Below, one piece after another: positions 1-5,329 of a stretch of 5,748 bases of DNA (its first letter is position 1; every line of letters starts with the position of its first letter). The position numbers were made by a program, and so were the translations under genes. A model generated the notes under the pieces. That model did no database searches and was not told the origin of the DNA. It worked only from the letters and a program-made list of their open reading frames with translations. The DNA comes from JALZHR01 sp036389695 (GTDB lineage Bacteria; Acidobacteriota; Blastocatellia; Pyrinomonadales; Pyrinomonadaceae): positions 1 through 5,748 of the forward strand of contig DASVWG010000497.1 in assembly GCA_036389695.1 (NCBI GenBank), given 5' to 3'.

Positions 1-1
1 T

Positions 2-436
2 TTTCTTTTGTTTTCCGCGCTTACCGGCTTTGCTCAAACCAAGCCGAAACCGACCGCGACGCCGACGCCTTTAACCCTGGTCAGCAGCTCGGCGGCGATT
101 AGGTCTTCGGCGGCTTATGCCGAAATTCTGCTGCGCAAAACCGAGCTGGAAGCGATGCTCGAAGATTTGACGGTCAATTTTACGGACGAATATCCGAAGC
201 TCAAGGAAGCACGCTTCGCGCTCGGCTTGATTCGAAAGGAATACGAACGAATTCAGGCGGTGCCCGACGCGTCGAAGCTGACGCAGGGCTTGGGCAAATT
301 AATCCTGCGCAAAGTCGAGCTGGAAATCGACGTCTGGGCTTTGCTGCAAAAATACAACGAGGAGCACGACGACGTAAAACGCGCCCGCCGCAAAGTGGCG
401 GCGTTTGAAAAAGCGATTAAGGAAATTTTGCAGTGA
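2..436 (+). CDS. Exported coiled-coil protein with two tandem GNVR/Wzz-like repeats (5' end cut by window)
   Basis: The reading frame is open from the left edge and stops at TGA 434-436. The first visible residues, FLLFSALTGFAQ, look like the hydrophobic core and cleavage region of a signal peptide, so the true start is upstream of the window and the TTG at position 8 is not the start. A Pro/Thr-rich linker (TKPKPTATPTP) follows. The rest is two tandem copies of one helical unit. Copy 1 (about 146-280) reads KTELEAMLEDL..NFTDEYPKLKEAR; copy 2 (about 310-430) reads KVELEIDVWALLQKYNEEHDDVKRAR. The shared pattern, LE..L..Y.eeHp.vk.aR..i, resembles the coiled-coil segment of polysaccharide chain-length determinant (GNVR/Wzz) proteins, but no Wzz membrane anchors are visible. 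The inferred location is the periplasm; the function is unknown. It ends 9 nt before a large inverted repeat. Confidence 0.75.
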   Translation, partial: FLLFSALTGFAQTKPKPTATPTPLTLVSSSAAIRSSAAYAEILLRKTELEAMLEDLTVNFTDEYPKLKEARFALGLIRKEYERIQAVPDASKLTQGLGKLILRKVELEIDVWALLQKYNEEHDDVKRARRKVAAFEKAIKEILQ

Positions 437-444
437 GGCAAAAG

Positions 445-515
445 TGATAGTTGATAACTGATAACTGATAGTGAAGGAACAAAATAAACTATCAGTTATC
501 AGTTATCAACTATCA
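445..515. repeat. 28-bp perfect inverted repeat built of 7-bp units, 15-nt loop
   Basis: The left arm (445-472) is four heptamers: TGATAGT, TGATAAC, TGATAAC, TGATAGT. The right arm (488-515) is their exact reverse complement: ACTATCA, GTTATCA, GTTATCA, ACTATCA. A fifth, imperfect unit (GTTATAA, 516-522) follows. The loop is 473-487 and contains the purine-rich GAAGGA. No T-tract follows the stem, so it is not a standard intrinsic terminator, although a 28-bp hairpin between two + strand genes could still limit read-through or protect an mRNA end. The right arm ends 10 nt before the next ATG, with no Shine-Dalgarno sequence in that gap. It resembles the short heptamer-based repeats scattered between genes in some bacteria. 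Whether it recurs elsewhere in this genome cannot be seen here. Confidence 0.9.
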
Positions 516-525
516 GTTATAAATT

Positions 526-2049
526 ATGAAACGCAGTTTGTTCTTATTTCTCATCCCTTTATTTTTTGTTTTCTCGTCTGAAGTTCCGGCACAATCGGCG
601 AATAAAATTTTAAGTCAGGTCAACAAGGCTTTCGGCGGCGAAAAGGCTTTGAAAGCGATTCGCGCGCGGCGGGCGAAAGGTAAAATCACGCGTTTGAGCG
701 ACGGCGCGAGCGGAAGTTATTTGGTGCAGGCTGAAGCGCCGGGATTTTATGCCGAGAGCTTTGATTTGAACGGTTTTGAAATCATGAGCGGCTACAACGG
801 GAAATCCGGCTGGACGCGCAATTCGAAAGACGGCTTGCGAACTTTGACCGGCGAGGCGAGCCGCGATTTTCAAGCCGAAGCCGTTTTCAAAAACTCGCGC
901 TGGCTGAATTTTAAACAGGACAAAGCGAAAATCGCTTTTTTAAATCAGACGAATCTGAACGGCAAAACGGCGAACGTTCTGTTGCTGACGACCGCCAAAG
1001 GCGTACAGATTAAATTGTTTTTCGACGCGGCGAGCGGTTTGCTTTTGCGCGAGGAAATTCCGGGCGACACGCACCGGAAATTTTCCGATTACGGCGATTA
1101 TCGCAAAGTCGGCGGCGTCTTCGAGCCTTTCCTGATTGCAACAAACATTGACGGCGAAGCCTACGAAATCCGGCTTGACGAAATCACGCACAATCAGACC
1201 GTCGCCAAATCCGTTTTCGATTTTCCGCAGATTTCCAACGCGCCGCTGCCCGACATCAAGACGCTTTTGACGGAAATTCGCGACAATACGGAGAAGATTG
1301 ACCGGCTTTTGGAAAATTACAGCTTCACGGCGACGCGCATCGACCGCGAAATCGACAAAGCCGGAAATCTGGTCGAGAAAGGCGCGGAAACCGTTTCGTT
1401 CAGCTTTTACAAAAGCTTCCGCATCACGCGTCTTCTGGCGAAAAACGGCAAGCCTCTGAGCGCGGACGAGCAGGCTGACGAAGACAAAAAGGTTGAAAAA
1501 CAAGTGCGCGAAATCGAAGAGAGAATCGCGCAGAAGGAAAAGCGGCAGCAGGAGCGCGAGCGCGACATCTCGGCGGGCAAAACCGGCGCATACGAAGAAG
1601 ATGAGAATCAACGCATTACTTTGTCCGACGCTCTGCGCGGCTCCCTGCTCGTCAATCCGCGCCGCGAGCGCCTGCGCGGGCGCGACGTGATTGTTTTCGA
1701 TTACGAGCCGAACCCGAACTACAAGCCGCGCACGCGTTTCGAAAAAGTTTTCGCGCTGTGCAGCGGCGCGGTCTGGGTTGACGCCGACGATAAACAAATC
1801 ATCCGGCTCGAAGCCTCGCTCACGCAAAGCTCCGGCAATTTTCTCGCCAAGCTCAAACGCGGCGCGTCCTTTACGCTCGAAAACCAGCGCGTCAACAACG
1901 AAATCTGGCTGCCGTCGCTGGCGGACATCAATCTTTCGGTCAAGATTCTGTTTGCCGGAATCAACATCAATAATTTAATCCGCTACGGCGACTACAAACG
2001 CTTCGAAACGGAAGTCAAAGACGGCAAAGTCAATGAAATAAAGCCGTAA
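526..2049 (+). CDS. Exported two-domain LolA/LolB-like (outer-membrane lipoprotein-sorting-like) protein
   Basis: The protein has 507 residues. Residues 1-22 are a signal peptide (MKRS, a Leu/Phe core, then a VPA cleavage site) without a lipobox Cys, so it is a soluble periplasmic or exported protein. Residues about 26-235 form a LolA-like beta-rich domain (VNKAFGGEKALKAI near the start; FSDYGDYRKVGGVFEPF at 186-202; closing VFDFP). Residues about 245-495 form a second half of a type I associate with acidobacterial proteins (NPRRERLRGRDVIVFDYEPNP at 377-397, GAVWVDADDKQIIRLEA at 414-430, NEIWLPS at 458-464, RYGDYKRF at 486-493). Both halves end in a GDY-K/R motif, which suggests two related folds. 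Residues about 311-362 are a highly charged E/K/R/Q insertion, probably helical. The start is the first ATG and gives an intact signal peptide, but there is no clear Shine-Dalgarno sequence. A role in envelope lipid or lipoprotein handling is inference from the fold. Confidence 0.8.
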   Translation: MKRSLFLFLIPLFFVFSSEVPAQSANKILSQVNKAFGGEKALKAIRARRAKGKITRLSDGASGSYLVQAEAPGFYAESFDLNGFEIMSGYNGKSGWTRNSKDGLRTLTGEASRDFQAEAVFKNSRWLNFKQDKAKIAFLNQTNLNGKTANVLLLTTAKGVQIKLFFDAASGLLLREEIPGDTHRKFSDYGDYRKVGGVFEPFLIATNIDGEAYEIRLDEITHNQTVAKSVFDFPQISNAPLPDIKTLLTEIRDNTEKIDRLLENYSFTATRIDREIDKAGNLVEKGAETVSFSFYKSFRITRLLAKNGKPLSADEQADEDKKVEKQVREIEERIAQKEKRQQERERDISAGKTGAYEEDENQRITLSDALRGSLLVNPRRERLRGRDVIVFDYEPNPNYKPRTRFEKVFALCSGAVWVDADDKQIIRLEASLTQSSGNFLAKLKRGASFTLENQRVNNEIWLPSLADINLSVKILFAGININNLIRYGDYKRFETEVKDGKVNEIKP

Positions 2050-2067
2050 AACGACGAACAGCAAACG

Positions 2068-2319
2068 CGCAAAGCTCAAATTAAGTCATTCAACGGACAA
2101 TTCAACCCGTTCAACGGCGATTTCAAGTCGTTCAAAGCACTTTTCAAGTCGTTCAACGACGATTTTAACTCGTTCAATGATGATTTCAACTCGTTCAACG
2201 GACATTTCAAGTTGTTCAACGGACATTTCATGTCGTTCAACGATAATTTCAAGTTGTTCAACGGCGGCGTTAACTCGTTCAATGAGCATTTAAAGTCGTT
2301 TAATGAGTAACAAAAGTCA
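2068..2319. repeat. 21-bp tandem repeat (minisatellite), about ten good units plus degenerate edges
   Basis: This fills most of the 319-bp gap between two convergent genes. Ten units of exactly 21 bp run without indels from 2089 to 2298, starting at 2089, 2110, 2131 and so on to 2278. The consensus is TTCAACGGNNAT followed by TTCAAGTCG. Degenerate units flank it at 2068-2088 and 2299-2319. Each unit contains two TTCAA half-motifs. Hand-counted departures from consensus across the ten units fall unevenly by codon phase: about 18 at unit positions 3, 6, 9 and so on, about 7 at phase 1 and about 10 at phase 2. Phase 3 is the third codon position both of the + frame reading FNGHFKS and of the minus frame reading LNDLKSS. 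This could be a coding repeat or a slippage-derived array; the sequence alone does not decide. Confidence 0.9.
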
Positions 2320-2324
2320 TTCAA
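2076..2324 (-). CDS. Doubtful small ORF of eleven Leu heptads (LNDLKSS-type) encoded by the 21-bp repeat
   Basis: The minus-strand frame is open for 82 codons and made almost wholly of the heptad L-N-[D/E/N]-L-K-[S/C]-[S/P]. Leu sits at heptad position 1 in every unit and Leu/Met/Phe at position 4, the a/d pattern of a coiled coil. It lies 44 nt downstream of the flippase-like gene on the same strand, so co-transcription is possible. Against it: the only upstream start is TTG at 2322-2324, no Shine-Dalgarno sequence is seen, and the amino acid set is very narrow. A competing frame on the same strand, 2289-2086 with an ATG start (67 residues, VERLEIS-type heptads), is also open. Its third codon positions are the least variable ones, so I rank it lower. 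Both may be by-products of a 3n repeat. I do not recognise a family. Confidence 0.22.
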   Translation of the reverse strand: MNDFCYSLNDFKCSLNELTPPLNNLKLSLNDMKCPLNNLKCPLNELKSSLNELKSSLNDLKSALNDLKSPLNGLNCPLNDLI

Positions 2325-2368
2325 AGGCTTTGAAAGACGCTCAAAGGATGTTTTCTTGCATTAAAACG

Positions 2369-3451
2369 TTACACTCGCGTTTCCGTCTCTAAATCTTCGT
2401 TGGCTTTTTTAATGTCGCTGAAAGAAAGCCCGCGTTTGAGAATCAGCGCAACGCCAAGAATCGCCCAGAAAATAATTCTTCCCTTTCGGACAATCGCTAA
2501 AGTAACGCCCAAGCCTGCGCCGAGCGCGAGCGTTTCGGTGACGAATTGCGCGCCGGCTTCATCGACGCCGATAAGGAAAGGAATTAATTTGAAAACGACC
2601 GTAATGACGCGGCTGATTGATTCGAGCAGAAACGCGCTGTAAAGCGTGGCGGCGTCGCTGAGGCGATTTAAAATGAACCAGACTTCCAGAATGCCGAGCG
2701 CGTGAAACAAAATTTGCAGCACGAAAATGGGCGCGAATCTCTGCGGGTATTGACGATAAAAACCGTAAATCAGATTTTCGAAAAGCCGCGCGTGCATGCG
2801 CCCGTTTTCCGTCCAGCGGTGCAAAATCCCGCGTTCGTAGAGCCTTTCCAGAATCTCGCTCAGAAAATGCCACTGGCGAATGACCATCAAAATGCCGAGC
2901 ACGATGAGCAGAAAAACAAAGCCGATGAGAATGTCGAGCGTCAAAATCCAGTTTTCCGAAAGCTCGAAATTGCGCAGGAAAACAATCCCGCCGAACGAGA
3001 TAAAAAGTCCGGTGACGAGCGAATAAAAAAGATTTTCGGTGGCGACGGTCGAAAGCGCCACGACAATCGGCATTTTTTTGCGCACGGAGACGGCTTTCGA
3101 CGTGCCGCTGACCAGAATTCCGAGCGGAATGATGCTGCTCATCGCCTCGCCTATCATCACGCCTTCGACGCAGTCGCGCAAGCTCAATGAATACGGCGCG
3201 GAAACCGACAGCTTCCAGCTCGCGGCGCGAATCAGAATGCGCAAAAAGTATATGAAAATGATAAACGCAAAGCCTTCGAAGCCGATGCGACGGACGCCGT
3301 GCAGGATTTCGTAAAAGCCGATGGAGAAGATAAAATAGGAAAAAAGCGCAATGCCGAGAATCGTAAAGATAACGCCAATCCATCGCAGCCGCGTGAAGTT
3401 TGATTTGGATTGAGAATCGGAAACCGCTTCTGCTTTGAACTTTGCACTCAT
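2369..3451 (-). CDS. Flippase-like / lysylphosphatidylglycerol synthase TM-region membrane protein
   Basis: The protein is 360 residues and polytopic, with about eight hydrophobic segments, roughly at 24-46, 58-77, 97-115, 128-160 (probably two), 168-190, 238-260, 282-296 and 305-338. The marker is IPFLIGVDEAGAQFVTE (290-306), the Pro...Gly-Val-x-Glu pattern of the LPG_synthase_TM / UPF0104 'flippase-like' family, along with EAMSSIIPLGILVSGTSKA (102-120). Family members include the MprF membrane half, AglD-type and HpnL-type proteins that act on lipids or lipid-linked substrates in the inner membrane. There is no soluble aminoacyltransferase (DUF2156) domain, so it is a stand-alone membrane module and not a full MprF. 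The substrate is unknown. The N-terminus (MSAKFKAEAVSDSQSKS) is polar and cytoplasmic. The ATG at 3449-3451 is preceded only by a weak AAAAG. It is transcribed divergently from the acyl-CoA dehydrogenase gene. Confidence 0.82.
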   Translation of the reverse strand: MSAKFKAEAVSDSQSKSNFTRLRWIGVIFTILGIALFSYFIFSIGFYEILHGVRRIGFEGFAFIIFIYFLRILIRAASWKLSVSAPYSLSLRDCVEGVMIGEAMSSIIPLGILVSGTSKAVSVRKKMPIVVALSTVATENLFYSLVTGLFISFGGIVFLRNFELSENWILTLDILIGFVFLLIVLGILMVIRQWHFLSEILERLYERGILHRWTENGRMHARLFENLIYGFYRQYPQRFAPIFVLQILFHALGILEVWFILNRLSDAATLYSAFLLESISRVITVVFKLIPFLIGVDEAGAQFVTETLALGAGLGVTLAIVRKGRIIFWAILGVALILKRGLSFSDIKKANEDLETETRV

Positions 3452-3463
3452 TACTTTTATGAT
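3435..3463 (+). promoter_or_regulatory. Probable sigma70-type promoter for the acyl-CoA dehydrogenase gene
   Basis: The -35 candidate TTGAAC (3435-3440) and the -10 candidate TATGAT (3458-3463, five of six matches to TATAAT) are separated by 17 nt. Transcription would start near 3470 and give a leader of about 39 nt that contains the strong ribosome binding site. The -35 and spacer overlap the first codons of the divergent membrane-protein gene, so the two start regions are physically shared. The sequence match is good, but there is no experimental support. Confidence 0.5.
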
Positions 3464-3495
3464 GTTATTTCATTTATATTCTTTTACAAAATTTT

Positions 3496-3501
3496 GAAGG
3501 A
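3496..3501 (+). promoter_or_regulatory. Ribosome binding site (GAAGGA) fixing the acyl-CoA dehydrogenase start
   Basis: GAAGGA lies 7 nt upstream of ATG 3509-3511. It decides the start against an in-frame ATG at 3410, which would add 33 residues unlike any acyl-CoA dehydrogenase N-terminus and would run back into the divergent gene. It is the only strong Shine-Dalgarno sequence at a gene start in the window. Confidence 0.85.
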
Positions 3502-3508
3502 AATTATT

Positions 3509-4690
3509 ATGAACGCTACAGCTTTAGAAAAAGAAATTTTAAATCCCGCTTTAACGCAGCTTTCCGAAGAAGAAGAGCTTTTCCGCGCCAGCGTCCGCGA
3601 GTTTGCCGAAGGCGAAGTGCGCCCGCGCGTCGAGAAAATGGAGCACGACTCGAAATTAGACCCGGAGTTAATCAAACAATGCTTCGAGCTTGGGCTTATG
3701 GCAATCGAAACGCCCGAAGAATACGGCGGCGCTGGCTCGTCATTCTTCAACGCCATCTTAGCGATTGAAGAACTGGCGCGGGTCGATGCTTCGACTTCCG
3801 TGTTCGTCGATGTGCAAAACACGCTCGTCACCAACGCGATTATTCGCTGGGCAACCGACGCGCAGAAATTAAAATATCTGCCGCAGATGGCTGAATCGAA
3901 AGTCGGCGCTTACGCCTTGAGCGAAGCCGGTTCGGGTTCGGACGCTTTCGCTTTGAAAACCCGCGCGGTCGAAAGGGGCGATTTTTACGAAATTACCGGG
4001 CAGAAACTCTGGATTACAAACGGCAACGAAGCGGAAATTTTCGTCGTCTTCGCGACCGTTGACCCGGGCGCGGGCTATAAAGGCATCACGGCTTTCATCG
4101 TCGAAAAAGGTTTTGCAGGCTTTTCGGTCGGCAAAAAAGAAGACAAGCTCGGCATCCGCGCATCTTCGACGACGGAATTGATTCTCGATAACTGCAAAGT
4201 GCCGAAAGAAAACGTTCTCGGCGAGGTCGGCAAAGGCTACAAAGTCTCCATCGAAACCTTAAACGAAGGTCGCATCGGCATCGGCGCGCAAATGATAGGC
4301 ATCGCGCAGGGCGCATACGAAGCCGCGCTGAAATACACGGCGGAACGCGAGCAGTTCGGGCAAGCGCTCAACAGTTTTCAAGCCGTCCAATTCCAATTGG
4401 CGGAAATGGCAATCGACGTCGAAGCCGCGCGCCTGCTGGTTTACAACGCCGCGCGCCTGAAAGACGCCGGAAAATCTTTCCTCAAAGAAGCGGCGATGGC
4501 GAAAGTTTATTCGTCGCGCGTGGCGGAGAGAGTTTCGTCCAAAGCCATCGAGCTTTTCGGCGGCTACGGCTACGTCAAAGATTACCCGGTCGAAAAATTC
4601 TGGCGCGACTCGAAAATCGGCGCCATCTACGAAGGCACGTCGAATATGCAGTTGCAGACGATTGCCAAATTGATTACGAGCGGAAAATAG
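3509..4690 (+). CDS. Acyl-CoA dehydrogenase, short/branched-chain (ACADSB)-like
   Basis: The protein has 393 residues, the normal length for the family. This FAD enzyme oxidises acyl-CoA to trans-2-enoyl-CoA and passes electrons to electron-transfer flavoprotein in the cytoplasm. The helical N-terminal domain (about 17-130) includes PEEYGGAG (69-76). The family signature ALSEAGSGSDAFA is at 136-148, in the beta domain, together with ITGQKLWITNG (162-172). The C-terminal helical domain carries REQFGQALNSFQAVQFQLAEM (280-300), FGGYGYVKDYPVEKFWRD (350-367) and IYEGTSNMQ (373-381). In that last motif Glu375 is in the catalytic-base position used by short- and medium-chain members. Segments such as SEAGSGSDAFALKTRA, GYKGITAFIV, LGIRASST and LNEGRIGIGAQM closely match the pattern I recall for 2-methyl-branched-chain dehydrogenases. 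A substrate such as 2-methylbutyryl-, isobutyryl- or butyryl-CoA is therefore likely but inferred. No ETF or enoyl-CoA hydratase gene is adjacent. It is probably monocistronic: own promoter upstream, intrinsic terminator downstream. Confidence 0.95.
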   Translation: MNATALEKEILNPALTQLSEEEELFRASVREFAEGEVRPRVEKMEHDSKLDPELIKQCFELGLMAIETPEEYGGAGSSFFNAILAIEELARVDASTSVFVDVQNTLVTNAIIRWATDAQKLKYLPQMAESKVGAYALSEAGSGSDAFALKTRAVERGDFYEITGQKLWITNGNEAEIFVVFATVDPGAGYKGITAFIVEKGFAGFSVGKKEDKLGIRASSTTELILDNCKVPKENVLGEVGKGYKVSIETLNEGRIGIGAQMIGIAQGAYEAALKYTAEREQFGQALNSFQAVQFQLAEMAIDVEAARLLVYNAARLKDAGKSFLKEAAMAKVYSSRVAERVSSKAIELFGGYGYVKDYPVEKFWRDSKIGAIYEGTSNMQLQTIAKLITSGK

Positions 4691-4710
4691 CTTGAGCGAA
4701 AATTATCGGA

Positions 4711-4740
4711 GGCTCGCTTTTAAGCGAGCCTTTTGATTTT
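4711..4740 (+). terminator. Intrinsic terminator after the acyl-CoA dehydrogenase gene
   Basis: GGCTCGCT (4711-4718) pairs with AGCGAGCC (4723-4730) in a perfect 8-bp GC-rich stem with a 4-nt loop. The T-rich tail TTTTGATTTT (4731-4740) follows. It begins 20 nt after the stop codon. Unusually, the tail ends only 4 nt before the ATG of the next gene. A GGAGG at 4708-4712 overlaps the foot of the stem, but it lies 32 nt from that ATG. Confidence 0.88.
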
Positions 4741-4744
4741 AATT

Positions 4745-5302
4745 ATGAGCGAAAAAATTGAAGTTGAAATAGAATACACGCCCGAAGATTACGCGCGAAG
4801 CTTGAAATATATTACGAACCGGCAATTTCTGGTTAAATACTCGCTGCTTTTTATCTACGCCATCTTCGGCTGTATATTCCTCTTTAGTTATTTGACCGAC
4901 CCGGCGGCTTTTAAAATTATTTTTTCAAGCCCTTTGACGCTTGTTACTCTTCTAATTCCGATTTTAGTTTTCACCGGCTGGTGGTTTTACGCCAAAGACA
5001 AGCCGGGTTATTTGTTGAAGCGCAATATCAAAAACCAATTTAAATCGTCACCGGCGCTGCGCGAGCCGAAAATAATTTCTTTTGACGAAGAAGGCATCTA
5101 CGGAACAAGTCAATTCGGCGGAGGACTGACCAAATGGACGGCTTTTATCGAAGCCGCCGAAACCGCTGACGATTTTCTCTTTTTCACCTCGAATAAAGTC
5201 GCGCAGTTTGTCCCGAAAAGATTTTTTACGAGCGAACAAATAAATCAAATCAGAACGCTTGCCGCCGGAAACATGGAAGGCAAAATAAATCTCTTGCAAT
5301 AA
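4745..5302 (+). CDS. YcxB-like membrane protein
   Basis: The protein has 185 residues. A short cytoplasmic N-terminus (MSEKIEVEIEYTPEDYARS) precedes two hydrophobic helices at about 31-50 and 60-82, followed by a soluble C-terminal domain. Residues 108-175 fit the YcxB pattern: ISFDEEGIYG then KWTAFIEAAETADDFLFFTS, ending with FVPKRFFTSEQINQIRTL. YcxB-family proteins are widespread small inner-membrane proteins with no firmly assigned role. The ATG at 4745 was chosen over TTG 4733, which would fall inside the T-tail of the terminator. No Shine-Dalgarno sequence is visible, and no good promoter lies between the terminator and the ATG. Expression therefore depends on read-through, a leaderless start, or a promoter inside the preceding gene. 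The next gene starts 27 nt downstream, so the two are probably co-transcribed. Confidence 0.75.
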   Translation: MSEKIEVEIEYTPEDYARSLKYITNRQFLVKYSLLFIYAIFGCIFLFSYLTDPAAFKIIFSSPLTLVTLLIPILVFTGWWFYAKDKPGYLLKRNIKNQFKSSPALREPKIISFDEEGIYGTSQFGGGLTKWTAFIEAAETADDFLFFTSNKVAQFVPKRFFTSEQINQIRTLAAGNMEGKINLLQ

Positions 5303-5329
5303 GCCCGCAGATGGGATATTGTTTCATCT

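Noticed and set aside
518..523. TATAAA just upstream of the 526 ATG as a -10 box
   Set aside because: It is part of the degenerate fifth heptamer of the repeat, has no matching -35, and would place the start of transcription inside the coding sequence.
940..1827. Long minus-strand ORF (295 codons) opposite the LolA-like gene
   Set aside because: It is antisense to a gene with a signal peptide and recognisable domains. Its translation is Arg/Phe/Ala-rich without motifs, typical of a shadow frame in moderately GC-rich DNA.
2089..2298. Possible CRISPR array
   Set aside because: Units are directly adjacent at a 21-bp period with no unique spacers and no cas genes nearby; it is a simple tandem repeat.
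2328..2346. Small inverted repeat CTTTGA/TCAAAG downstream of the flippase-like gene on the minus strand
   Set aside because: The stem is only 6 bp and AT-rich, with no T-tract on either strand, too weak to call a terminator.
2559..3383. 274-codon minus-strand ORF overlapping the flippase-like gene in another frame
   Set aside because: The translation is rich in Arg and His with no family pattern, while the overlapping frame gives a coherent polytopic membrane protein with a family motif.
3410..3508. In-frame 33-residue N-terminal extension of the acyl-CoA dehydrogenase from ATG 3410
   Set aside because: The strong ribosome binding site and the family N-terminus both point to ATG 3509; the extension overlaps the divergent gene and the promoter.
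4662..4744. Promoter for the YcxB-like gene within the end of the dehydrogenase gene
   Set aside because: TTGCCA, TTGATT and TTGAGC boxes are present, but none has an acceptable -10 at 16-18 nt spacing before the ATG.
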